NCBI GenBank assembly: GCA_000151295.1
Contig: GG745328.1
Location: 2,980,124 to 3,044,123, forward strand
Reading direction: 5' to 3'
Length of the DNA stretch: 64,000 nucleotides
DNA from: Allomyces macrogynus ATCC 38327
Lineage: Eukaryota > Blastocladiomycota > Blastocladiomycetes > Blastocladiales > Blastocladiaceae
Part shown: in pieces, positions 22,963 to 33,283 of the stretch
Layout of the letters: each line of letters starts with the position of its first letter
How positions within the stretch are numbered: the first letter of the stretch is position 1
The notes under the pieces: generated by a model
Databases searched by the model: none
What the model was told of the DNA's origin: nothing
The model's input: only the letters and a program-made list of their open reading frames with translations
Position numbers and translations under genes: made by a program

Positions 22963-24475
22963 GGCGGAGCGAGTGCGGGTGAGTGCGAGTAGTGGCGGGC
23001 AGGTTCTGGGGCGTTGTGGAGTGTGGTCGGGGGATCGACGTGATGTTGACGGTGTTGGCCGCGCGGAGGCGTTTCATCGGCGCCGGCAGTGGTGGGCAAG
23101 AGCAGCGAATGCGATGACTTGGAGCCGAGTCGCTCAAAAGAGGTGTGGCAGGTCTTCGCGTCAGACCCCACCTTTGCATGATGTCAGTCATGCGAGACAA
23201 CGTGTGTCGAAGTCACGTTTTGCACACTCGTCGCGCCCCGGCCTGCTCCGCGCCGCGCCTCACGCCCGGCCCACCGCTTCGCCGGCCGCCCGGTCGAGCG
23301 GCGACTGGGCGACGGCGCGCACCGTGCAGCACGACGGCGCGGCGCGCGGGCCCCACGACGACGGACAAGGGACCCCCACCCCACCACCGGCCAACCGCCA
23401 TCACGCCGACGCGATTACGTCGCGATTGGGCCTGCGACGGCCGCGCCACTGCGCCGCGGCTGCGAGCTGCTTGGGCGCACAAGTCAGACGACCCGTTTTC
23501 GACGGGCAGGCGGCGCGCCCACTCGGCCCGCCCCTCGTGTCCGCTGCCAGCCTCTCGTCCCCGCTGGCGGCGCTCTCCCTCCCTCCCTCCCTCCCTCTCT
23601 CCCTTTGCCCACGCTCTCGCCATCAAGTGATCAGCAACCAACGAACGCGGCACCAAGTCTGGCCTCCGCGCGCGCACTGCAGACCAACCAACCGCCCTGG
23701 ACCCGCTGATCAGCACCGTCGCGGACCGTGCCGACACCCGGAACCCGTCCTGCCGCAACAAGCGCTCGTGACGGCGACAACGGCGAGGGACCCGCCAACA
23801 ACAACAACTGTTCACGTTCTCGCAACGAGCCGAGCAGCCCTGCGATTGACCGACCCGGACCTTTGCGGCCTGCTGTGCAGGGACAAGGTCCGTTGCCGTC
23901 GCAATGGCGCTTTTATTCCCCGCGCGCGAACACTGGCTGCATTGCCTTTGTTTCCGCGCAGATTGTTTTGGCGTTCGCCGTGTTGGTGGTGGTGGGAGCG
24001 GTGGTTGGCCGAGTGAGCAGCGTCAGGGTCGCTTTGCTGAGTGGTGTGTTGGACGGCACGGCACGCACCCCCATGCGCGCATGCATCTGCACGATAGCGT
24101 CAAGTGCAGCGGTCTTGGCGTCTCTCTGCTTCGTGCTGGTTCTTCTCCCTTGTCTCCGCGCGCGGTGCTGGAGTGGGGTGTGGGGTCGAGGAGCGCGCAG
24201 CTCGCCGGCAGGGATGGACCATCCAACGCGTGCGACGCTGACCATGTCGCGATGTCACGATCCTGCTCTGCCCGCCGACGATGCTCGCCCACAGAGTTGA
24301 ATTCTTGGTGTGCGAGAACAATAATGGCCCACCGACAGCAGACTGACGACACGCAGCGCGTGTTCTCGCTCCATTTCAACCTTCAGACCTTTCCGTCCCC
24401 CACCCTCCACTCTCTTTCGTCAACATCTCCTCGTCTCGCACGCCGGGTCGATTCAACCCGTTGCTCTCCGTCACC
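22963..24475. other. Divergent intergenic/promoter region
   Basis: Shared upstream region of CPSF30 (-) and the mitochondrial carrier (+), 1.5 kb. Contains a (CCCT)n tract at about 23577-23605. No coding frame is supported. Confidence 0.5.
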
Positions 24476-26314
24476 ATGGCCTCGTCTCCATCTCCGTCCC
24501 CGGCACCGGCCGCGAGCGAACCGGCGCTCGCGTTACCGTGTGTCTACCCGCCGTCGGAAGCGCCGCGCAAACTCGATGCCGCCACCTCGTTTACCATCTC
24601 GTCGATTGCGCCCGGGTTTGCCGTCGTCTTCACCAACCCGTTTGATACGGCAAATACGTATTTCTTCGTGCTTCAGAAAGGCTTCGAGAGCGTTGACTGA
24701 CATTTGTCTTTGCTCTCTTGTTTACAAGTGCGATTACAGCTGCAGGGCGAGCGGTTGAGGGCCGCACAATCCGGTGCCGCAGCAGCACCGTCGGTGGTAC
24801 GTTTTTATCTGTCCGCCGAACAATGCAATGATCCGTTCGCGAACCGCTGGAGAGTGATCTGCTGCATCGCGACGAACCGTAGGTCTACAAGAACAGCTTC
24901 GACTGCATGTATAAGACGCTCAAAATGGAGGGCGTGCGCGGGTTGCAAAAGGTGCGACGTCCTCCCCCCCTTTTTCCGAGTACGGGTAGACCCGCGGCGG
25001 GTAGAACCGCGACGGTATCTTCGCTTATGTTCGCTTGCTCACGTCTGCGCCACCATTCCCCACCCATAGGGCCTGTCCCCAGCCATTCTCCGCGAAGGCT
25101 CGAAAAACATTTTCCGGCTCGGCATGTACGACCCGATCATTGCCCTATTGCACGACCCGGCGCGCGGCCCACCGCCCGCCTGGAAAATGATGATTGCCGG
25201 GTCGATTTGCGGCGCCATGGGCGCGCTCGCATGCAACCCGTTTGAACTCGTCAAGACGCGGCTGCAATCCGCCGCGCACGGGTCGCTCGCGGTCGGGCAC
25301 CAGCACGGTTACACAGGCATTTGGATGGCGCTCAAGTCGATTGTCGCGCAGGACGGGACTAAAGGGTTGTACCGCGGGTCGGCCATGTCGGTCGGCCGGT
25401 CAATTGTCGGGTCCGGCGCGAACCTGTCGGCGTTCCACGTGATGAAGAACTACTTGATGGCCGAGCACGGGTGGGCCGATAACGTCACGACCGATATGGT
25501 CGCCGGTATGTCGTCGGGGCTCGCGTCGGTCATCTGCATGAACCCGATCGACGTGTTGCGCACGCGGTACTACAACCAGCCCTACGTGAATGGCCGCGGC
25601 ACGATCTACGCGTCGGGTTGGGACGCGGCCAAGACAGTCGTCGCCAACGAAGGGTACCGCGCGCTCTACAAGGGATTCCTCAGCCATTTCCTCCGGATTG
25701 GGCCGCACTTCTGCCTCACGTTTGTCTTCCTCGGCATGTTCCGCCGGTCGATTGTCGCGTTCCGCGACGCCAAGGACGAGGACGCCGTGTTTGCTGCGCT
25801 CGATGCCGATAAGGACGGCGCAGTGACCGCGGCCGATTTTGCGCGCGCCGTGCGCCTGGCCGCACCCGCGCTCGACGCTGATGCGGTCGTGCAAAGCGCG
25901 CTGAGCGGTGCACCGTCCGTTGCGCGCTTGGCGTTCTCGGAAACCACGACGCACTTGCGCTCCGCCATGCGCGACGCGCAGTTGCGTGCCGCGTTCACGC
26001 GGCTCGACGCGGCACGGCGTGGATCGCTCGACACCGCCGACCTCGCCAAGGCCGGCGCCAAAGAGCCGGCCACGGTCGTCGCCTGGATCGACAAGGACGA
26101 GGACGGCCGCGTCTCGTACGCCGACTTTGCCGCAGCCGCGCGCGATGTTCCCGGCGTGCACTTGATGGCGCGCCCGGAAACGGAGTTGGTCGCACATTGG
26201 AGTAAGGTCGCGGGGATCGCGGCGGCCAAGGCCAAGGCGAGAGCGGACGCGGAACAGAAGAAGGCGCCGGTCGGGGGACCGGTGGTCGGGGCGCCAGCGC
26301 CATCGTCGTCGTGA
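24476..26314 (+). CDS. Mitochondrial carrier (SLC25, OAC1/SLC25A35-like) with C-terminal EF-hands
   Basis: Inner-membrane solute carrier of roughly 520 aa. Three carrier repeats are visible: NPFDTA...LQLQGE, NPFELVKTRLQ and NPIDVLRTRYYNQ, each followed by the usual second helix. The ending LRIGPHFCLTFVFLGMFRR resembles the oxaloacetate/SLC25A34-35 branch. About 170 residues after the last repeat have no place in a standard carrier. They hold two EF-hand-like loops, DADKDGAVTAAD (25802-25837) and DKDEDGRVSYAD (26090-26125), and a degenerate loop between them. Introns 24797-24882 and 24952-25069 are clear. The first intron (about 24655-24728) is certain to exist, but its exact edges are not resolved in frame. 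Known Ca-regulated carriers carry N-terminal EF-hands, so C-terminal placement is unusual. Position 12 of the loops is Asp, not Glu. Confidence 0.88.
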
Positions 26315-26509
26315 GGTGCAGGGGTCGCAGAGGTTGCGTGTGTAAGTCTTTTATTAGATGCATTGAATTGCCCGTGTGTTTTACTCTCGGATCCAGCCGG
26401 GGATGGCTCGGAGGTGTGTCAGGTTGTGGACCGAACTGGAGTCTCGCTCTGCTTCTACCCTCTCACACTCGTCAAATCGTCAAAGAGACCGACATAACCG
26501 ACGATTTTG

Positions 26510-27225
26510 TTAGACAAAGCGAAGACACTCGTTGGCAATGTAATGCAGGTTGGCCTGCTCGGGTGTCGGCGCAAGCAGGAACGTGGACGTGAACCGGCGC
26601 GCGTGCTTCTCGTTGGCAAACTTGACGGTGCCGTGGACTGAGACCGGCGTGAACGGGTGGTGTATGAGCGGGTGCACTCGACTCTGGCAAAGAAAGACTC
26701 GCTGACTGCGTACCGATGATTTGGAAGCAGCAGTTGCCGTCGGGCGTGGCCGAGGCTAGACACGTAACAGAGATACGGATCAGCCACGATTCGCAAGCAA
26801 CGCAGCAACCGCCAACAAGAAAACATGCGCACCAAGGACTGGGTGCGCGTCGTACGCATCAATAACGTGCTTGGTCGCGGGCAGGGATAGGTAGAATTCG
26901 CGGTAGGCCGGGCCAGCGTACGCCGTGCCTACGCGCACGCGACAAATCGGGTCAGATCATGATGCCGGAGCATGGAACGACGGTGCGCGCAATGGGTACC
27001 GTTCCAGGAGATATTGGACGTGTCCTTGTAGAGCGACCGCAGACTGGCGCGCTGCTCGTCCATGAACTTGTAGTAGGACGCGACGAAGCTGTCGGCGGCG
27101 CCCGCGGCCAGGTCGATGACGGTGCGAATTGTTTCTTTTGGCTGGTGGGTGAACAGGATGCGAGGGTTGTTGAGGGAGGTGGTGCGTGAAGCGTGGGTCG
27201 TGTATCGTGCGTGTGTGTGGATCAT
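26510..27225 (-). CDS. NXT1: NXT1/p15, NTF2-related mRNA export factor
   Basis: Partner of the Mex67/NXF1 export receptor; forms the NTF2-like heterodimer. Four exons join in frame: 27000-27225, 26833-26928, 26714-26755 and 26510-26637, with introns of 71, 77 and 76 nt. Family pattern: AADSFVASYYKFMDEQR, then LYKDTSNISWNG, VIDAYDAHPV, CCFQIIGVHGTVKF and ending NECLRFV. The product is about 163 aa versus about 140 in animals; the extra is an N-terminal leader. The start at 27225 is the nearest in-frame ATG; an upstream exon cannot be excluded. It is convergent with the carrier gene (195 bp between stops). Many fungi use Mtr2 rather than NXT1, so an NXT1-type protein fits an early-diverging lineage. 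Confidence 0.88.
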
Positions 27226-27554
27226 CGGTGAGGATCGTTGGTCGCAGCGAGCCTGGCCCTCGGTGCGAGTCCGGGCCACTGTGTTTGACAAGCGCCATCG
27301 TGCGCTGCGGGGACGTGCAATACCATGGTGACGGTGCGGATTGGGTAACTTTGCGCCAAGTTGCGGCTCGGCGAGATAATTGGCAGCAGCAATAACTCGG
27401 TGGATCAATTCTGAGCGGTGACCACGCATGGGTGGTTAACACTCAAAAGGCGCGTTGCGCCTTGCTCCCACCAGCACCCATCAACCGACCGTTGCGCTTC
27501 TCCTCCTCTCCGCCGTCCTCGCCAACACTCTCGCTACCCTCCAACCATCTCGCC

Positions 27555-28904
27555 ATGGCCCCGCCACATTGTCACGCACCAGCTCGGCCTCGACAAGAAC
27601 AGCGTCACGGCGACGCTACGTACCGCCGACGGGTCCGAACCGCGCGCGAGTTTCAGCGTGCGCAACGCGCTGGGCAATGGCGCGACGCTTCGGTTCATCA
27701 GTTCCTGATCGCCGCGTTGATGGCGGGCCACCCCGTGAACGCAGTTATGCTGACCGCGTACCGAACTCGTAGCGTCAAGATCAGAAAGCACACGACGCTG
27801 TCGGGAACCAGCAGCAGCACCAGCAGTCCTGCGTCGCTGAGAAGTCGGCCGCAAGCGGCGACCGGCGGCCTCGCCATAGGCGCACCCGACCCGCCAACCG
27901 ACGCGGCCGAGCCCGCCACCTCGCCATTCGACTCGCCCTTACACGCGCTCCGCATGCAATTCGAGCACCCGTACGCGGGTCGCGCGACCCTCGACGCATT
28001 CGCGCGCCGGCTCGACGACAGCGCGCAGAGCTCGAACCCCGAGGGACCAAATCGCGTTCCCTGGAACCTCCCTCGTGCAGAGCTCGGGCATGGGCAAGTC
28101 GCGGCTCGCGACGATGCTCGTCGAGTACGGCGTCTACGTGATCTACCTGAACTTAGCCGACGGCACAGACCCGACCGAGTACCCGTGCCCGAGCCCGTTC
28201 GCGATCCGCGAACTGCTCATCAACACGGGCGGGACAGACCGCGCCGCCGTGCAGTCACGGCCGACGGCGCTCCTCCTGATCCTCCTGCACGCGGCAGCGC
28301 TCGCCGACTTGCTCGGGATCACGCCGCGCATGTTCCTCGACCTGATGCTCGTCAAAGACCGCGACGTAGCCCAACAGCAGCACTGACCGCCGCGTTTTTC
28401 GACCAAGTCGCGCGCCAGACGGCCGTGCTCGCGCAGATCCTCGCGTCGTACCCAGCGCAAAGCGTCAGCCCGTTCGCACCGACCGTCGAGGAAACGTACC
28501 TGTGAGCGCTCTTCAAGCAGCCCACGAAAATCCCGCCAATCGTCATGAACGACGATTTGTCGACGTCGATGCCGAACGCGTACAAGCGGTCCATGCAGCA
28601 CGCGGTCGACGCCGACGCCGCGCTTACGGCGGTCCTGGGCCAGGCGCACAATAAGTTGCGGGCGGCTGATGCGGCTCGGTCGAGGTCCGCGATTACGGCA
28701 ACCAAGTGCGAGGCGCTCAAATACCTGTTTGTGCTGGACGACGCCAAGCCGCTCGTCGAGAAGCGCCGCGTCGACGACGTGTGCATGGCACTGCGCACAG
28801 TGGCCAAGGGGCTCGTGGAGACGCCGTATAACCAGGTCGTATTTGCGCTGTTTGTCGACACAACCAATGTGTTGGCTGACGTCGCGGTCAGCGCGAGCGA
28901 TTGA
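27555..28904 (+). pseudogene. CRN-like P-loop NTPase, frameshifted (copy A)
   Basis: Resembles the P-loop NTPase module of Crinkler (CRN)-type proteins of fungi and oomycetes. AFPGTSLVQSSGMGKSRL (about 28055-28105) carries the typical S-S-G-x-G-K-S-R variant P-loop, followed by YVIYLNLADGTDP. Further on come FFDQVARQTAVLAQ, YLFVLDDAKPL (Walker-B-like, 28720-28750) and VVFALFVDTTN near the end. These pieces lie in different frames: changes are needed near 28040 and 28385, perhaps also near 27705. An in-frame TGA interrupts the 3' part at 28503-28505. Intervals are too short for introns. The N-terminal CRN header is not recognisable. Copy B lies 1.5 kb downstream. Confidence 0.6.
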
Positions 28905-29530
28905 ACTGGCTGTGGTCTTTGTTTGTTGCAGGCCTGTTATGATCTTGTAAATAATCATTTGGCGGCGGAATGACCGGGTGGAGAGTGGAGAAGAAGCATC
29001 AAGGAATGCCAATACATCAACAAGGATCACAATTCCACATATTGCAGGTGTCGTGGCAATGGAACGCCGTGGACCGGGTTCTACGTCGACGTGGGGCGGG
29101 GCCCTGACAGGTTATCCTTGGCCTTGTCGTACCTGTCAATGGACATAGGTGAGCACAGGCGAAGGGTCGACGAGAGTGTGGAAGGGCGGGTTGGGAGGGT
29201 GGAAGGTGGGAATCAGCGAACCATGTCGTGCCACAGTATTCCATGTGAACAACGACGCTTGGGGTTGCCCGTCTTGACGATCACTTCATGCGCGATGACT
29301 GCAACCTCAAGGATGATGATCTATTCATCGAGGTGGAGTGATACTTAGTGCAAGAGAAGCGTAACGTGGAACACCCTAGAATTACTCAGGGAATGATGGG
29401 AGGGAGGAGGTGTTTTCTACCATGAGAATGAATGAGTCTGGTACGCGCACGGAGCGCTGATATAATTTCGCTGCACGACGAACATGAGGATAGCTTTTGG
29501 TGAACACAGCGCAACTCATGACTCGCAACA
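28905..29530. other. Spacer of duplicated unit, copy A
   Basis: Non-coding. The part at 28974-29270 matches 30459-30750 (shared words CGGGTGGAGAGTGGAGA, GATCACNATTCCACAT and GTCGTACCTG), so it belongs to the tandem duplication that also includes the CRN-like relic and the small minus-strand gene. Confidence 0.6.
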
Positions 29531-29857
29531 TCAACATAAAGAAATCGAATACTGGCGCGGCTCTGGTAGAGGCTTGACATCGTACTCGACATGGTCCATG
29601 AAGGTGCCATCGCTGTTGTGCGTGCGCGCCGTGCGCATGTTGACACGAGTAGGGTGCTCGGCGGTCGTCCATTGGTCCTGGTCGATGCTCATTTTGGTGA
29701 CCTTGCCGTCCCAGACCGTGTAGATAATCGTTTCCACCGGGAATTGAGCAAAGGTTTCCAATTCCTATTGCAGAACGGGCTCCACTGGCGGCGGCCGTGG
29801 CATAAACGGCACCAGGGGCGGTTGAATCTTGGTGGCGAGCGAACGGGCGCGGAACAT
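29531..29857 (-). pseudogene. Small unknown gene, copy A (in-frame stop)
   Basis: Reads from MFRARSLATKIQ, is interrupted by TAG at 29765-29767, and continues as TIIYTVWDGKVTKMS to a conserved tail with TARTHNSDGTFMDH and a Pro-rich end PLPEPRQYSISLC. The tail matches copy B at 30853-31156 (TIRTVHSDGTFTDQ, PPKPRKCAISLL). Conservation of this protein frame between two copies suggests the gene was once functional. No family is recognised. The internal stop may be decay, or an unrecognised short intron whose acceptor is the CAATAG at the stop. Confidence 0.4.
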
Positions 29858-29997
29858 GGCAGTGCAGTGGAGAGAATGGGAGAGAGAGCGAAAGCCAGAG
29901 CTGGATCGGAGTTGCTTGAGCAACGCCTTTGGGCTTGTGATGGCCATCTGCGGTCAGCTGCCATCAGCTGCAAAAAAATTATGCTCACTAGCAGCCC

Positions 29998-30404
29998 AAT
30001 TCCACCGCGTTTTGAACAAGTCGCACACCAGACCGCGGCGCTCGCGTCGATTCTCGTGTCGCATATACCAGGAACAGGACGTCACCCCCCTTTTGCACCG
30101 ACCGTCGAGGGCAAATTACCTGCACGCGCTCACGGAGGTCCTGGACCTGGCGCGATAAGTTGCAGGCGGCCGACGCGGCGCGATCGCGGCCCGTGACCAC
30201 GGCGGCCAAATGCGAGGCCTGCTAGTGCCTGCTTGTGCTGGATGACGCTCGGACGCTTGTTGAGAATCGTCGTGTCGATGATGTGTGTGGAGCGCTGCGC
30301 ACGGTGGTCAAGGGGATTGCGGAGACGCGGTAGAAAGACGCCATGTTTGCGTTTGTGGATATGACCAACGTACTGGCTAACGTAGCGGTCACGACGAGCA
30401 CCTG
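29998..30404 (+). pseudogene. CRN-like P-loop NTPase relic (copy B)
   Basis: Truncated and more decayed duplicate of the 3' part of copy A. RFEQVAHQTAALASIL and PFAPTVE correspond to FDQVARQTAVLAQIL and PFAPTVE of copy A. The equivalents of the LDDA and F-x-F-V-D-M-T-N segments follow, with stop codons (for example in AGGCCTGCTAG and GACGCGGTAG) and frame changes. The P-loop part is missing. Confidence 0.6.
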
Positions 30405-30458
30405 AGCTGAGCTGGTGTCAGTGAGCGGGTGGGCGGGCCGTCTTGTGCGTCATCTTCT

Positions 30459-30750
30459 CGGGTGGAGAGTGGAGATCAATCATCAAAGAATGATAATTTA
30501 TCAACAGGGATCACGATTCCACATTTTCAGGGTGCCATTGGCGTTGGAGTGCTGTCGCCCAGGTTTTGCATTGATGTGGTGCACGGCCCAAACTGGGTAT
30601 TTTTGGCCCGTCGTACCTGCCGCAGGACATTGATTGGCATACGAGACAGGAAGGAAGGGATGATGCGTCGGGAGAGGGTTATTCATGGAAGGCGGGGGGG
30701 GGGGGGGGGCTAACGAACTGTGCCTCAAGACAATACTCCGTGAAGAGACG
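30459..30750. repeat. Spacer of duplicated unit, copy B, with poly-G run
   Basis: Matches 28974-29270 of copy A at about 1.48 kb spacing. A run of about 15 G occurs at 30696-30710. The duplicated unit is therefore CRN-like relic, spacer, small minus-strand gene. Confidence 0.65.
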
Positions 30751-30852
30751 CTCAGAATTGTATGCACCCTGTGCGCCACATCGACGACGAAGAACGCACC
30801 GCGGGGGATGTTTGCTAAATCAGACGCTCCAGCACAATGCAGCTTCACTTCT

Positions 30853-31156
30853 CTACAACAAGGAAATCGCACACTTGCGCGGTTTCGGTGGAACGTAGAA
30901 ATCTTTGTCGGTCTGGTCCGTAAAAGTGCCGTCGCTGTGGACCGTGCGTATGGTGCGGGTGTTGTGTTCATTGCCATTTCCATGCGCGTCCATTTGTTCC
31001 CGCGAGGAGCAATCGTCACCGACCGTTCGATGCTGCGCGAGTGCACCGTTTGTTGAATGCTGGAATCGTGCGCGTGCACCAATTGCTGGTATAGTGCGCG
31101 TGCGTGCGGAGATGGGCGGCGGCATCGCGCAGGTGATGAGCGAGAGCACGGAACAT
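30853..31156 (-). CDS. Small unknown gene, copy B
   Basis: Begins MFRA like copy A and ends with TIRTVHSDGTFTDQ followed by a Pro/Lys-rich tail PPKPRKCAISLL. One frame covers only the 3' part (to about 31149) and the MFRA start is in another, so an unresolved intron or a frameshift lies near 31060. Function unknown; the motif S-D-G-T-F is the best conserved part. It may be a pseudogene like copy A. Confidence 0.35.
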
Positions 31157-31803
31157 AGCGGGTGCAGCAGCGTCGCGTCGATGGTGGAGCAATGCGGTGA
31201 GAGAGAGAGGAGAGAAGGGTCCTGTTTGTGTCAGAGACGAGCCAAACAGTCTGGCTGCTCCATCGAGTCGACAAACAAGAGCATTTCCAGCCACGCGCAA
31301 CGACTGCACTCTTCACATTGTAACGTCGATATCCGAGTGAACTGTGGAGTTCATTCTTGCCGTGCTGCTTGCGTTCATCGAGGTACAGCTTGTTTACCCG
31401 AGTGTCGCTTGGTGAATTTCCGGTCGTCATCAAAGTGGCCACGCAGCGTTGTTGACGTCCTGCGGAAGTGGTTTGCTGTTATTTATCCATGCCCGTCGAA
31501 CTCCCTCGGCAACACTGAATTCCGCATTGGCAAGCAGTTGGAAATTTACTAGGCAGAACATGAAAGAGAGGGGCGGCCAAGATCGAGGCAAGCGATGCGC
31601 GAGCACGAGGAAAAAACGCAAGCGACTCTTGGATTCCTAGACCAAGAGCGCACTGAAGGAGGGGTAGGGAGAAAGGCAAACAATAACAAAAAGAACAAAC
31701 CCATCAATTGAATCCACCCGGACACGGCAAGCGACGGTTGCGCTGATGCGCTGCCAACCGCGTCGCCACGACCGAAATGGCATCGACCGCGAGCGCACGC
31801 AAT
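31157..31803. other. Intergenic, no gene seen
   Basis: Between the duplicated unit and the Rieske gene. It contains the Rieske 3' UTR. No conserved frame, RNA gene or repeat is recognised. Confidence 0.55.
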
Positions 31804-32929
31804 TTAACCAATGACGATCTTGGTGTCGTCGTCAATGAACGAGTACTCCGGGATCTCCATGTTGAGCGGGGCCGGGCCCTTGCGGATACGGCCCGAAATG
31901 TCGTAGTGCGAACCGTGGCACGGGCAGTACCAGCCACCGAAATCGCCCGACTCGCCGACGGGGACACAGCCGAGATGCGTGCAGACGCCGAGCATGACGA
32001 GGAACTCGGGCTTCTTGGCGCGCTCGGCGTCGGTCTCCTGGTGGCGCAGCGAGGCAATGTCGACCGAGTTGGCCTCGTCGATCTCGGCCTGCGTGCGATG
32101 GCGCACAAAGATGGGCTTGCCGCGCCACTTGAGCACCACGTTCTTGCCCTCCGGGATCGCCGTCAGGTCGACCTCGACCTTAGCCAGGGCAAGGACATCG
32201 GCCGAGGCAGACAAGTTCGAAAGGAAGTCGTGCACCGTGTTCTTGGCGGCAACGGCCGTCAGGAAACCCGTCGACCCGACCATGAAGTAGGTGAAGGCAC
32301 GGTCATTGGCGGCCGACGACGTCTTCTTGTAGGCGCCAAAGTCGGGAATCTGCGTCGTCTCGGTCTTGGCGGCGACCGACGTGTGGAACGAGGCGCGGGC
32401 TACACGCGGAGGGGTTGCAAGATGGTTGGTTGATGCCCATGGTCGCGGCATGTGCAGAATGCAGATGACGGTGCGGATAGGCCGTCATCATCATTGACAG
32501 GGGGGCGAGCGTACCCGTCGTGCGCTGGTGGACGGAACGAACAGCGATGGTGCAGATGCAAGAGCAGTTTGAATCGCATGGGCGGCGAGCGGAATCGATA
32601 CACGAGGACGCGATGGGCCATCGTCAGTATTCGGTGCTCCATTTATCCAATGTGGCCCTTCCAAGCGCCGTGGTGCCGACGCCAGGCACGGCCAGATCCC
32701 CCCCCACAAGACATCGTTGCCCATGACCAGGTTCCCCGGGTTGGGCCAGACGTGGATGCCGGCCATGGGAGCGCTTCGGGCGCCATCGCAGGGCCGGGCA
32801 GCCTCGGGCACGGTCGATTGGCGTCGGGTACTTGGGCAGTTGGCTGAGCCGTGGCGGCCGTCGTTGGCCGACACGTACGACGGCGGCGCGGGCGGCGGAG
32901 CGCGCGGCGAGGGCGAGGCTGCTGGACAT
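31804..32929 (-). CDS. RIP1: Rieske iron-sulfur protein of cytochrome bc1
   Basis: Catalytic 2Fe-2S subunit of respiratory complex III, in the mitochondrial inner membrane. The main exon (31804 to about 32401) gives ARASFHTSVAAK, the tether/TM segment (FMVGSTGFLTAVAAK), the hinge and the Rieske fold with cluster ligands CTHLGC and CPCHGSHYD. It ends IVIG, the usual terminus. The presequence is on a separate exon at 32875-32929 (MSSSLALAARSAARAAV). The intervening intron is about 475 nt, long for this window. Acceptor GTGTAG at 32401 is clear. The donor is either GTACGT (phase mismatch) or the adjacent GTGTCG, which keeps frame. Identity is certain; exon 1 is likely but inferred. Confidence 0.92.
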
Positions 32930-33283
32930 GATTGCGGCAACAGGCAACGTCGTGGACGAAGGTGCTGGGGCGGTCGTCGTCGTCGAAGGCGGCGGCGGGC
33001 AGGAGCTGGCTGGCTGGGCACCAACGACAGCAAAAAACGAATGAAGGCAAAGAGCTTTCACGCCAGGTCACGCGCAAATCAACAAGCGATCCAAAGCGGC
33101 TGTCCCTGCCTTTTTCTCTAAAATCACCTGTTTGACGTGCCACCTGTATCGAACTCGAGATCAAAGACTTGGATGCCTGCATCAGAGATGGCTCGTCACC
33201 GTGTCATCCTTTTTGGTCGTCCTCGTCAGCAACGACGTCCTCGTCAATCTCCATTGCCGCTCGACACCGCACCAACCGGAACC
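32930..33283. other. Divergent promoter region
   Basis: About 350 bp between the Rieske start (-) and the POLD2 start (+). No other feature seen. Confidence 0.55.

Noticed and set aside
22916..24016. 366-codon plus-strand frame upstream of the carrier gene
   Set aside because: It overlaps the CPSF30 5' end in antisense and is Arg/Pro/Ser low complexity with no motif.
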